Assembly: GCA_964617995.1 (NCBI GenBank)
Contig: CAZTXD010000108.1
Location: forward strand, 1-12,867
From: CAZTXD01 sp964617995
GTDB lineage: Bacteria; Actinomycetota; Acidimicrobiia; Spongiisociales; ZC4RG35
Direction: 5' to 3'
Length of the DNA stretch: 12,867 nucleotides
Shown: positions 1 through 6,785 of the stretch, one piece after another
How positions within the stretch are numbered: position 1 is the first letter of the stretch
Layout of the letters: each line of letters opens with the position of its first letter
Notes under the pieces: generated by a model
Databases searched by the model: none
The model's input: only the letters and a program-made list of their open reading frames with translations
Told to the model about the DNA's origin: nothing
Translations under genes and position numbers: made by a program

Positions 1-2
1 CA

Positions 3-293
3 TTTCCACCATCGGCAGATCCACATCACAACGCACACTGGTGGGCGATGTCCGCCCTGACGTTCGCTGGAATCCTCGTCCTGGGCGGTGCCGGTCTAGG
101 CCTCCGCGGCTGGCGTGTCGGAGCTACTGCAGTGGGGCTCTCGGGAGTCGCTTTCGGCGTTGCGTCTTTCGTCGCTCCTGAAGCTGCCTCGGCCGTCTCG
201 ATGCCATGGAGCATCGCGTCGATCCTGTGGGGACTGGCAATTCTTGCAGCGCAGATCCGCCTTCCACCGACGAGTCGTATCGCTAGCGCATAA
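3..293 (+). CDS. C-terminal part of a small multi-pass membrane protein (5' end outside window)
   Basis: The reading frame is open from the left edge to a TAA at 291-293, so this is probably the tail of a longer gene; an ATG at 48 could also be a start. No Shine-Dalgarno is evident before that ATG. The visible product has three hydrophobic stretches. Counted from the ATG they lie at about residues 1-20, 25-43 and 51-70, separated by short polar turns such as RGWR, with a short polar C-terminal tail. This is a membrane protein pattern. I do not recognise the family and see no catalytic motif. The downstream neighbour is IS debris rather than a co-transcribed gene, so context does not help. Confidence 0.5.
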   Translation, partial: FPPSADPHHNAHWWAMSALTFAGILVLGGAGLGLRGWRVGATAVGLSGVAFGVASFVAPEAASAVSMPWSIASILWGLAILAAQIRLPPTSRIASA

Positions 294-376
294 CCAGGCC
301 CGCCAACCACGCAGCCAATCGAAACACCCGTCCGGGATCCGGCATTCATTCGGCGCTAGTGGTGTACGAGATGGTT

Positions 377-890
377 TCACACCACTGCCAGCTCGATGGC
401 GCACGGGAGACCGGTTACCTGTTCGACGCGGGGCTTCCTCTCGCCGACTGAGCTGTGCCCACGTTGATTCAGGACACGTTGGACGCCGCGGATGCTCTTG
501 AGGGCTTTGGTGTGTTGGCTGTGGACTTGCGTTCCGTCCCGAACCACACCCCACAGCTCGTCGTCGCCAACCGAATAGCAGGCGTGGAACTGTCTGACCC
601 CGTGCAGCCTGTGGTAGTTGGCTGGCTGACGTTGCGGTTTCCCCTTCGGCGCCCACGCCGAACCGCCAGTCGGCTTGATCGCCAACGGCCCGAGCTCGTC
701 GAACGCGAAAGTCCGGTCCGGATAGTGCTCCAACACATGCTCGATCCGGTCCGGCTTGGCGTCCCGGTCCGGATCATTCGACTCCTTCTAGGTCTCGGTC
801 CGCTGCAACGTGATGTCTTTGTCCCCCAGCAGGGCGGTCAGGTGGCTGGGGCCTGCGGCCGCGGTTTCGACCGTCCTCGCCACGTCTGCG
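377..890 (-). pseudogene. IS630-family transposase relic
   Basis: Read on the minus strand, the frame carries the middle of an IS630-type DDE transposase. It runs from a KESNDPDRDAK segment through DRIEHVLEHYPDRTFAFDEL, then GSAWAP, HGVRQFHACYSVGDDELWGV and ALKSIR. The first catalytic Asp is the D of FAFDEL near 700. The same frame upstream reads LQRTET, then a TAG at 788-790, then KESNDP. Related proteins, as I recall them, have Trp at this point, so TGG to TAG is the likely nonsense change. The N-terminal helix-turn-helix part is not recognisable beyond about 890. After ALKSIR the similarity dissolves, so the second Asp (LDN motif) and the final Glu are missing. The upstream limit is approximate. 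This is an inactive remnant; I could not find terminal inverted repeats. Confidence 0.75.
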
Positions 891-1180
891 TCAGACTGGC
901 TACGAGAGCATGAGCCGCCGCATGCCGAGGCCTGCAGGCAATACCAACCTCCAGCCCAGTCACTTGCTGAGCTTCGTGGATCTCGGTGGCGACGGCACGG
1001 ACGGCCGCGGGGTGTGCCATTGGCGGGCGCGGCCGCCATCGTCGTTTCGGCTACCATGCCACTTAGCGGCGTTCGATCCGTCGCCACACTCCCTCTGAAC
1101 GACCGACCACCAGCCGGTCGCCCGAAACCGTCTCGCTCACAACCGGCGGTACCAGAAAGTCCTTGAAAAGATCCGGGACA
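891..1180. other. Gene-poor stretch between the IS relic and the sigma-factor operon
   Basis: I find no convincing gene here. Open frames on both strands lack family motifs and overlap one another. The part next to 890 may hold further decayed transposase sequence, but I cannot align it. A short inverted repeat, CGACCG at 1100-1105 and CGGTCG at 1115-1120, could form a 6-bp hairpin with no obvious role. Confidence 0.4.
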
Positions 1181-1183
1181 CGG

Positions 1184-1210
1184 TGTCGGATCGGGGCAGA
1201 GGGGTTCGTA
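1184..1210 (+). promoter_or_regulatory. Candidate ECF42-type promoter of the DGPF/sigma operon
   Basis: TGTCGG at 1184-1189 is followed after 17 nt by CGTA at 1207-1210. From memory, the ECF42 group recognises TGTCGA at -35 and a CGA/TC-like -10, and its promoters sit upstream of DGPF genes. The match is close but not exact at either element. Transcription would start around 1217, leaving a leader of about 50 nt before the ATG at 1268. Control by the sigma factor encoded in this operon is therefore plausible. No experiment or alignment supports this here. Confidence 0.45.
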
Positions 1211-1267
1211 GTAGGGGTGAGCGGCCGCCCACGAGGGGCGCCCCCAAACTACAGGAGAAGATCCGAG

Positions 1268-1597
1268 ATGCATTACCTGGTTTCCGTGATCGACGACAAT
1301 GCCGGCTTGGCCACCCCGACCGAGATGGCTGCCATCGACGCCTTCAACGACAGGCTCGAGACCGAGGGACACTGGGTCTTCGCCGGCGGCCTGGCGGCGC
1401 CCAACACGGCCACCGTCATCGACAACCGGGGCGGGGAGCCGGTGTTCACCGACGGGCCTTTCGTGGAGTCGAAGGAGTACCTCGCCGGCTTCTGGATCAT
1501 CGAGGCCCCCGACCTCGACGTGGCTCTCAGGCTCGCCGCCGAGGGTTCGAAGGCCTGCAACCGAAAGGTCGAGGTCCGGCCGCTCCTGGGCGAGTGA
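1268..1597 (+). CDS. DGPF/YCII-domain protein linked to an ECF42 sigma factor
   Basis: This 109-residue protein belongs to the YCII-related (DGPF) superfamily of small dimeric alpha/beta-barrel proteins. The signature DGPF is at residues 62-65, followed by ESKEYLAGFWII and the usual helix LDVALRLA. Length and motif position are typical of the family. The ATG at 1268 is preceded by AGGAG at 1253-1257, 10 nt away, which fixes the start. Its stop overlaps the GTG start of the sigma gene by 4 nt, so the two are probably translated together. DGPF genes are the known genomic partners and targets of ECF42 sigma factors, but their biochemical role is not established. No enzymatic activity should be assumed. 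Confidence 0.9.
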   Translation: MHYLVSVIDDNAGLATPTEMAAIDAFNDRLETEGHWVFAGGLAAPNTATVIDNRGGEPVFTDGPFVESKEYLAGFWIIEAPDLDVALRLAAEGSKACNRKVEVRPLLGE

Positions 1598-2826
1598 GCG
1601 TGATCGACGTCCGGGTGGCGATCACCCGGGCCCACCACGGGGAGTGGGCGCGGGTGGTCGCCGCCCTGACGAGGCGTTTCGGTGACCTCGACATCGCCGA
1701 GGAGGCGGCGGCCGAGGCGTTCGCGACCGCCGTCGAACGGTGGCCGGCCGACGGCGTACCTCCCAACCCCGGCGCCTGGCTGACCACCACTGCCAACCGC
1801 AAGGCCATCGACCGGATCCGGCGCGAGAACAAGCGCGACGACAAGCAGAAGGAGGCTCAGATGTTGTACGTCGACGACCCGCCCGAGCCTTTCGGCGCCA
1901 TCGACGACGACCGGCTCCGCCTGATCTTCACCTGCTGTCACCCGGCGCTCGCGATGGAGACCCGCGTGGCGCTGACGTTGCGCATGGTCGGCGGTCTGAC
2001 CGTGGCCGAGATCGCCCGTGCCTTCCTGGTGCAGGAGAACACCATGGGGCGGCGGATCACCCGCGCGAAGGCCAAGATCAAGGCGGCTCGCATCCCTTAT
2101 CGGGTGCCGTCGGTAGAGGATCTCCCGGCCCGCGTCTCCGGTGTACTCGCCGTCCTCTTCCTCATCTTCAACGAGGGCTACCTGGCGACCGGCCCCGACA
2201 CCGATCCCGTACGTGACGACCTGACCGCCGAGGCGATCCGGCTCACGCGCCTGGTCCGTGCCCTCATGCCGGAGGACGGTGAGGTGGCCGGGCTGCTAGC
2301 ACTGATGCTGCTCACCGAGGCCCGCCGCACCGCCCGGGTTTCGGCGACCGGCGAACTGGTCCCCCTCGACCAGCAGGACCGTGGAGCCTGGGACGCGGCG
2401 CTGGTCGCCGAGGGTCATCGGCTGGTACGCGAGCGCCTGGCCGCCGGGGTGGCTCCGGGTCGCTACCAGATCCTCGCGGCGATCAACGCCGTGCACACCT
2501 CCGCCCGCGACGTACGCGACACCGACTGGTCACAGGTCGTCGCCCTGTACGACCAGCTCGTCCGCCTCGACCCCTCGCCGATCATCGCCCTCAACCGAGC
2601 CATCGCGGTCGCCGAGCTCGACGGACCGGAGGTGGCACTGGCGGCCGTCGACCGTCTCGAGGACAAGTTGGCCGGCTATCACGCCTACCACGCCACCCGC
2701 GCCGACCTGCTGCGCCGGCTGGGCTGCAGTCAGAAGGCGTGCGCGGCCTACGACAAAGCCATCGAACTGGCGGGCAACACCGCCGAGACCGCCTACCTGA
2801 CGCGCCGCCGCGACCAGCTGAGGTAG
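1594..2826 (+). CDS. ECF42-group RNA polymerase sigma factor with C-terminal helical/TPR extension
   Basis: This 410-residue protein would direct RNA polymerase to a dedicated promoter set. Sigma region 2 lies at about residues 20-80 (AEEAAAEAFATAVERW, then AWLTTTANRKAIDRIRRE). Region 4 is at about 105-165 and includes FTCCHPAL and the helix-turn-helix LTVAEIARAFLVQENTMGRR. The extension after region 4 begins with DLPARVSGVLAVLFLIFNEG, a hallmark of this group, and ends in TPR-like helices at about 310-405. The length equals that usual for ECF42. There is no membrane segment and no adjacent anti-sigma gene, as expected for a group thought to be regulated through its own C-terminal extension. 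The GTG at 1594 overlaps the DGPF stop; a GTG at 1600 is an alternative. The frame extends further upstream but only as a shadow of the DGPF gene. Confidence 0.93.
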   Translation: MSVIDVRVAITRAHHGEWARVVAALTRRFGDLDIAEEAAAEAFATAVERWPADGVPPNPGAWLTTTANRKAIDRIRRENKRDDKQKEAQMLYVDDPPEPFGAIDDDRLRLIFTCCHPALAMETRVALTLRMVGGLTVAEIARAFLVQENTMGRRITRAKAKIKAARIPYRVPSVEDLPARVSGVLAVLFLIFNEGYLATGPDTDPVRDDLTAEAIRLTRLVRALMPEDGEVAGLLALMLLTEARRTARVSATGELVPLDQQDRGAWDAALVAEGHRLVRERLAAGVAPGRYQILAAINAVHTSARDVRDTDWSQVVALYDQLVRLDPSPIIALNRAIAVAELDGPEVALAAVDRLEDKLAGYHAYHATRADLLRRLGCSQKACAAYDKAIELAGNTAETAYLTRRRDQLR

Positions 2827-2877
2827 GGCGGATCCCGGTCGAAACCCCCTGCAAAGCGGCGCCCGGCCCCGATGGGT

Positions 2878-2979
2878 ACGGATCTCCTCCCACGACTTGA
2901 ACGCAGCCGTGAGAGCGTCCTGTGCCAGGTCTTCGGCCCCCGTGCGCTGCCGGGGACCGCGTAGGCGACAGCCGATCAA
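2878..2979 (-). pseudogene. Relic of an ECF sigma factor (region 2 fragment)
   Basis: Minus-strand translation from a TTG at 2979 gives GAEDLAQDALTAAFKSWEEI. This closely resembles the conserved start of sigma region 2 in ECF factors, where AEDLxQEA...AW..W is typical. The similarity lasts only about 25-30 residues. After THRGRA the frame runs into unrelated sequence and then antisense through the intact ECF42 gene, and no regions 3-4 follow. It differs from region 2 of the neighbouring ECF42 protein (AEEAAAEAFATAVERW), so it is not a recent duplicate. I read it as a decayed second sigma gene; chance similarity of a short stretch remains possible. Confidence 0.45.
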
Positions 2980-3006
2980 TGACTTACCTTGAGTGCGGTC
3001 CTCCGG

Positions 3007-3054
3007 CCTCAGGTTTGCCGGCGTCTTTCGGTTTGTCTGGCCGGCGGGCTGAGG
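3007..3054 (+). repeat. Imperfect inverted repeat downstream of the sigma gene
   Basis: CCTCAG (3007-3012) and GCCGGC (3017-3022) are mirrored by GCCGGC (3040-3045) and CTGAGG (3049-3054). In plus-strand RNA the intervening UUU and GGG can form three G-U pairs, giving about a 15-bp stem with one bulged G and a 17-nt loop. The minus-strand RNA lacks these wobble pairs, so the structure favours plus-strand transcripts. It might terminate or protect the sigma operon mRNA, but no U-tract follows and it lies about 180 nt past the stop. Confidence 0.4.
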
Positions 3055-3106
3055 GATGGTCCCGCCGTCGAGCGATCCCCACGGACTGACCGGCGTGGTA
3101 CTAGCC

Positions 3107-3123
3107 GTCGCCGCGTCGGCGAC
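3107..3123 (-). terminator. Candidate terminator hairpin after the GNAT gene
   Basis: GTCGCCG, loop CGT, CGGCGAC form a perfect 7-bp GC-rich hairpin. On the minus strand it begins 7 nt after the GNAT stop codon at 3131-3133. There is no U-tract, which is common for actinobacterial terminators. The position supports termination of the GNAT transcript and could equally stop readthrough from the convergent sigma operon. Confidence 0.5.
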
Positions 3124-3130
3124 AGCGAGC

Positions 3131-3754
3131 CTAGAAGTCGATCCGCATCACCACCCGCCTCGTGGTGGGGTGGGCGACCTGGGTGAACCCGGCGGCACCG
3201 AAAACGCTGCGGCTGCCGACATGGAGCTCACCCCAGGTGATCTCCTGGCCCGGTTCGGTGATCATCGGATAGCCCTCGAGGGCGCGGGCGCCCCGCCGGC
3301 GGGCGTGCTCGACGGCGGCGCGGGCCAGCGCGTAGGTGACGCCGCGGCGCCGGAAGCCGGTGCGGGTGACGAAACAGGTGACGGCCCACACGGTGTCATC
3401 GCTCTTGTCCTCGTCCCGTCCCGACCACGGAACACGGCCCAGGCGGACGTAGGCGGTGCGGGGCTCCACAGCGCACCAGCCGACCGGCTCACCGTCGAGG
3501 TAGGCGACCAGGCCGCTCGTCGTGTTCGACTCCGGGTGTCCACAGTCGGTCTGCTGGCGCAACCGGAAGGCACGTTCCTCCACGGGAACCGAGCCCCGGT
3601 CCCACTCCCTTCCCCGGATCTTGAACCGCTGGCACCGGCACTTCGACGCGTAGCCGCTGGTGCCGAACACGGCCATCAGGTCGTCGCAGGACGCCTCGTT
3701 GGCGGGCACGACGGAGATCACGGTATCCGTCTTCATCCGGCTTGCATCCGTCAT
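3131..3754 (-). CDS. GNAT-family N-acetyltransferase
   Basis: This 207-residue cytoplasmic protein probably transfers an acetyl group from acetyl-CoA to an unknown amine. The GNAT core spans about residues 80-195. It shows the strand and turn GLVAYLDGEPVGWCAVEPR (81-99), the strand TVWAVTCFV (121-129), the pyrophosphate-binding loop RRRGVT (135-140) with its helix YALARAAVEHARRRG, and the C-terminal motif VFGAAGFTQV (184-193). An N-terminal segment holds KCRCQRFK (38-45), a Cys-x-Cys feature found in some actinobacterial GNAT proteins of this shape. I chose the ATG at 3754; an ATG at 3736 and an upstream in-frame start at 3790 are alternatives. The gene stands alone and is divergent from the glycan operon, so its substrate cannot be inferred from context. 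Confidence 0.85.
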   Translation of the reverse strand: MTDASRMKTDTVISVVPANEASCDDLMAVFGTSGYASKCRCQRFKIRGREWDRGSVPVEERAFRLRQQTDCGHPESNTTSGLVAYLDGEPVGWCAVEPRTAYVRLGRVPWSGRDEDKSDDTVWAVTCFVTRTGFRRRGVTYALARAAVEHARRRGARALEGYPMITEPGQEITWGELHVGSRSVFGAAGFTQVAHPTTRRVVMRIDF

Positions 3755-3934
3755 CGTCCCCGACCCCGCCCGGCGGCGAGGAAGTGACAACGACCGTAGA
3801 CAAGCATGAGTTGGGCAGCGTGTTTCATCACTCGGTCATCCTGCCAGCAAATGCAGACAGCTATTGTCCGCATTCCGGCCCGGAGCCTCCACTCTTGAAC
3901 CTGTTCCCGCGCCGGGGCGGCAGGAACGGATCCG

Positions 3935-3940
3935 TAACAT
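3935..3940 (+). promoter_or_regulatory. Candidate -10 box for the glycan operon (leaderless start)
   Basis: TAACAT fits the actinobacterial TAnnnT -10 pattern and ends 6 nt before the GTG start at 3947, so transcription would begin at or next to the start codon. No Shine-Dalgarno precedes the GTG, in keeping with a leaderless mRNA. No good -35 is visible at the expected spacing. Confidence 0.4.
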
Positions 3941-3946
3941 CGCAGC

Positions 3947-5245
3947 GTGCCTCTCCAACCCGACCCGCTACCGGTCACCATCGCCACCGCAGACGCCTGG
4001 GGTCGACGCGTCGGGTCGGACCTGGCCGAGGCTTTGGCGGGAGCGGACGTCGACACCCGCCGGAGGCGGCTCCCCGGCTCTCCTCCCGGGAGCTGGCTGG
4101 TCACTAGCGGCCGGGTGAGGTCGACCGACCGCCCGGAGCTGGTGATCGTGCCCGAGGATGACACCCGGGCGGCCGTGGAGGAGGAACGACCCGACCTCAT
4201 CGGCCAGGTCTGGGTGTGGGACGACCCCCACCTCCCCGAGCTTCTGGCCCGACGCTATCGGCCCCGCCGGCGGGGATCACCGATGAAGGTGGGTGTGGTG
4301 GGCTACAACCTCAAGTTCTTCCGGCCCGTGGAGGAGCACCTGCGCCGTCTCCCGGGGGTGGAGGTGATGGTGGCCGAGTGGCCCAAGTACGCCGTCGACT
4401 CCCCCGCCGACACCGCCCGGGTGCTGGAGTGGGCCGACGTGGTCGTGTGCGAATGGGCAGGGCCGAACGCCGTCGTGGCCAGCCGGGAGATACGTCCCCA
4501 CCAGAGGCTGGTGGTGCGCCTGCATCGCTTCGAGCTCGACCGCGAGGACTGGCGCGACATACTCATCGACCGCGTGGACACGGTCGTGGCCGTGGGTGAG
4601 CCCTACCGCCGACGCATACTCGACGTGACGGCCTGGCCGGAAGAGCGGGTGGCGGTGATCCCCAACCAGGTGGATGCAGCCCAGCTGGATCGCCCCAAAC
4701 TACCGAATGCCTCCACGACCATCGGCCTCCTGGGTGCGACACCCTGGCGGAAACGGCCCGACCGGGCCTTAGACGTCCTCGAGCAGCTCCGCGACGCCGA
4801 CCGGGGCTGGAAGCTGAGCGTGAAGGGGCCCCGCCCCGAAGACGACCGCTGGATCTGGGAGGACGCCGAGCATGCCAGCAGGTTCCGGGGACTGTACGAG
4901 CGGATCGAGGGTCTGGACGGGGCGGCCACCTGGGACCCGGCCGGGCCCAACGTGGCCGGGTGGTTCCGCACCGTGGGCCATGTCCTGTCCCCCAGCGAGG
5001 ACGAGAGCTTCCATCTCGCCCCGGCCGAAGGCATGGCATCGGGAACGGTGCCGGTCATCTGGCCGTGGTTCGGGGCCGACGAGATCTACGACCGTCGCTG
5101 GATCGTGGACGACGTGGCGGCGGCGACTACCGCCATCCTCGGCCGCACCGACGCCGACCGGGAGGCGTGCCGCCGGGAGGTATCCCGCTACGACCGGGAC
5201 CGGGTCCTGCCCGAGTGGGAGCGTCTCCTGCTCCCCGAACCGTAG
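3947..5245 (+). CDS. GT4-like glycosyltransferase, first gene of the surface-glycan operon
   Basis: This 432-residue GT-B enzyme probably moves a sugar from a nucleotide donor to a growing glycan at the cytoplasmic side of the membrane. The typical N-terminal Rossmann start is MKVGVVGYNLKFF at residues 113-125. The acceptor-side domain ends near PNQVDAAQLDRP. The donor-binding domain starts at TTIGLLGATPWRKRPDRALD and contains the GT4 EX7E signature, with Glu353 and Glu361 in ESFHLAPAE. About 112 residues precede the usual start and include ELVIVPEDDTRAAVEEERPD, which I cannot assign. The GTG at 3947 needs no Shine-Dalgarno if leaderless. An in-frame ATG at 4283 after a GGGG run is a credible shorter start. 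The next gene follows after 10 nt. The sugar and acceptor cannot be told from sequence. Confidence 0.83.
   Translation: MPLQPDPLPVTIATADAWGRRVGSDLAEALAGADVDTRRRRLPGSPPGSWLVTSGRVRSTDRPELVIVPEDDTRAAVEEERPDLIGQVWVWDDPHLPELLARRYRPRRRGSPMKVGVVGYNLKFFRPVEEHLRRLPGVEVMVAEWPKYAVDSPADTARVLEWADVVVCEWAGPNAVVASREIRPHQRLVVRLHRFELDREDWRDILIDRVDTVVAVGEPYRRRILDVTAWPEERVAVIPNQVDAAQLDRPKLPNASTTIGLLGATPWRKRPDRALDVLEQLRDADRGWKLSVKGPRPEDDRWIWEDAEHASRFRGLYERIEGLDGAATWDPAGPNVAGWFRTVGHVLSPSEDESFHLAPAEGMASGTVPVIWPWFGADEIYDRRWIVDDVAAATTAILGRTDADREACRREVSRYDRDRVLPEWERLLLPEP
4262..4275. repeat. 14-bp perfect palindrome before an internal start codon
   Basis: CCCCGCCGGCGGGG is its own reverse complement and ends 7 nt before the in-frame ATG at 4283. 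Its right half supplies a G-rich run that could act as a weak Shine-Dalgarno. It lies inside coding sequence (RRRG region), so it may simply reflect GC-rich Arg/Gly codons. Confidence 0.3.
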
Positions 5246-5248
5246 AAT
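5243..5248 (+). promoter_or_regulatory. Candidate internal -10 box before the second glycan gene
   Basis: TAGAAT overlaps the stop codon of the preceding gene and ends 7 nt before the GTG at 5256. This is the same geometry as the box at 3935-3940. No Shine-Dalgarno separates the two genes. It may start a second, leaderless transcript. No clear -35 is visible. Confidence 0.35.
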
Positions 5249-5255
5249 TCCGTCC

Positions 5256-6785
5256 GTGTGCCCCGACTCCCGTGATCTCAACGACGAGCGCAGCCTGCGT
5301 CTCGCGCTGGAGGAGCGCCTGGCCAAGGAGGTGGACCGCACGAGGGTGTGGCGGGACAGGGCCGAGGAGCGCATGGCCCGCATCCGCGAGCTGGAGACCC
5401 GTCTCGAACGCCGCCGGCGGCTCCCCCGGCCGCTCGCCTGGGCGAAGGACGTCTTCTCTCGCCGACCCGTCGAGACCACCGGGCAAGGATCTCCGAGCGT
5501 GTCCGCGACCCGGCCGGGTCCCCGCCCCAGGCTGGCGTCGGTGACCATCGCCGCCGTCTCGTCTCATCCGGCGGTGCGGACCGTGCTCGAGGAGGCCACG
5601 GTGCTGGATCCGGCGAAGGACCGGGCCGCCGTCGCCAGATCCGACCTCATCGTGATCGACACCCCCGGTTGGCAGCGCCTGAGAGGCGACGCCCGGAGGA
5701 CGCTGCTCGACGAGATGGCCCTGCCCGAGGCGCCGCCGCTGGTGGTCTGGACCGACGGGACCGACGACGACCTGCCCCGCTCCGCGACGACGGTGAGCCT
5801 CGTCGCCGGCGGCGAGGTCCCCTTCCTGGCCGGTTCCTATCCCCGGCGTCCACCCGCTCCCGACCCCGACCCGGCGGGCGCGCACCCGGCCGATCTCACG
5901 ACCCCCGGTCCCGATCTGATCGCCGCCGCCGCCGCCGGGCAACCCCTCCTGGACGACGACGCCATGAGTGAGGGCCCTCCCGGCGCCGCCGGCCACCGAT
6001 CGCTGCGGTGGGCGTACCGCCACCACCGTCCCGAGCTCCGGCTCTCCCAGCTCCTGACCCTGGCCGGTGTGGCCCACCCTGACCCCACACCGACGGTGGC
6101 GGCGGTGCTGGTGTCGAACCGTCCCGGCCTGGCAGCCGACGCCGTCGCCGCGCTGGGACGGCAGACGTGGCGACCGCTGGAGGTGGTGGTCGGGTTGCAC
6201 GGCTTCGACGATCCCGGTCTGGTACCGCCGGCACAGGACGTGGGGCTGACGGTCCTGTCCTTCGACGAGTCGACGACGCTGGGCGAGTGCCTCAACCGGG
6301 CGATATCGGCCACCACCGCCGACGTCATCGCCAAGATCGACGACGACGATCACTACGGTCCCGCCTATCTGGAAGACGCCCTCCGCGACCTCGACTCTTC
6401 GCCCGCGTCGATGGTGGGCAAGGCCAGCGTCTACGCCTACCTGGCCGACAGGGACCTCACCATCCTGCGGCGCCCCGGCACCGAGCACCGGATGATCGAC
6501 GGAACCGTGGGCGGCAACACCCTCGTGATGGCCCGGGCGGTGTGGGAGGAAGTGGCGTTCCCCCACCGTCCCCGGTTCGTCGACACGATCTTCATCACCG
6601 CAGCCCGAGGGCTCGGGTTCCAGCTCTATTCGGGAGCCCGCTTCGAGTTCTGCGCGGTCCGCCACGGCAGCGGGCACACCTACGCCGGCTCCGACACGCT
6701 CCTGGCGGCGGGGTCGGAGGAGGCGTGGCCGGGGCTGGATCCTGCTCGTTCCTTCGTGGCGGACCTGGAGGTCTCGCTGCCGTGA
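5256..6785 (+). CDS. GT2 glycosyltransferase with N-terminal coiled coil and a degenerate GT-B-like region
   Basis: The protein has 509 residues. Residues 10-55 are a charged, heptad-like helix (LALEERLAKEVDRTRVWRDR) that may be a coiled coil. A low-complexity linker follows to about 92. Residues 95-270 look like a reduced GT-B half: VTIAAVSS, DLIVIDTPGW and PPLVVWTDGT strands, ending with RWAYRHHRPELRLSQLL, which resembles the closing helix of CgeB-like enzymes. Residues 280-470 form a GT2 fold: VAAVLVSNRPG, QTWRPLEVVVGLHG, LNRAISATTADVIAKIDDDD, with the DxD-type metal site at Asp362-Asp365, and VGGNTLVMARAVWEEVAF on the acceptor side. The GTG at 5256 lies 10 nt after the previous stop. The TGA overlaps the next start by 4 nt. 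It probably adds one sugar in the same pathway as its neighbours; the substrate is unknown. Confidence 0.8.
   Translation: MCPDSRDLNDERSLRLALEERLAKEVDRTRVWRDRAEERMARIRELETRLERRRRLPRPLAWAKDVFSRRPVETTGQGSPSVSATRPGPRPRLASVTIAAVSSHPAVRTVLEEATVLDPAKDRAAVARSDLIVIDTPGWQRLRGDARRTLLDEMALPEAPPLVVWTDGTDDDLPRSATTVSLVAGGEVPFLAGSYPRRPPAPDPDPAGAHPADLTTPGPDLIAAAAAGQPLLDDDAMSEGPPGAAGHRSLRWAYRHHRPELRLSQLLTLAGVAHPDPTPTVAAVLVSNRPGLAADAVAALGRQTWRPLEVVVGLHGFDDPGLVPPAQDVGLTVLSFDESTTLGECLNRAISATTADVIAKIDDDDHYGPAYLEDALRDLDSSPASMVGKASVYAYLADRDLTILRRPGTEHRMIDGTVGGNTLVMARAVWEEVAFPHRPRFVDTIFITAARGLGFQLYSGARFEFCAVRHGSGHTYAGSDTLLAAGSEEAWPGLDPARSFVADLEVSLP

Larger units (their letters stand above)
2827..3130. other. Intergenic region between the sigma gene and the convergent GNAT gene
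   Basis: No intact gene is visible in this roughly 300-nt gap. It holds a short ECF-sigma-like fragment on the minus strand (2878-2979), a long imperfect inverted repeat (3007-3054) and a compact perfect hairpin just past the GNAT stop codon (3107-3123). The two flanking genes converge on it. Confidence 0.6.

Noticed and set aside
455..913. A 152-aa plus-strand open frame
   Set aside because: It is the antisense of the IS630 relic, whose minus-strand reading matches a known family.
1183..1593. Upstream extension of the sigma-factor frame back to 1183
   Set aside because: The added sequence is an Arg-rich shadow of the DGPF gene. Protein similarity to ECF42 factors starts at the GTG at 1594.
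3056..3787. A 243-aa plus-strand open frame
   Set aside because: It is antisense to the GNAT gene, which has clear acetyltransferase motifs on the minus strand.
5127..6677. A 516-aa open frame on the minus strand
   Set aside because: It is antisense to the GT2 gene and the end of the gene before it. Low-complexity Gly/Arg/Val composition and no family motif.
6167..6781. N-terminal extension of the CgeB-like gene back to 6167
   Set aside because: The frame is open but overlaps the GT2 gene by some 600 nt and gives Arg/Gly-rich sequence. The GTG at 6782 with GGAGG upstream and a Rossmann-type start is far better.
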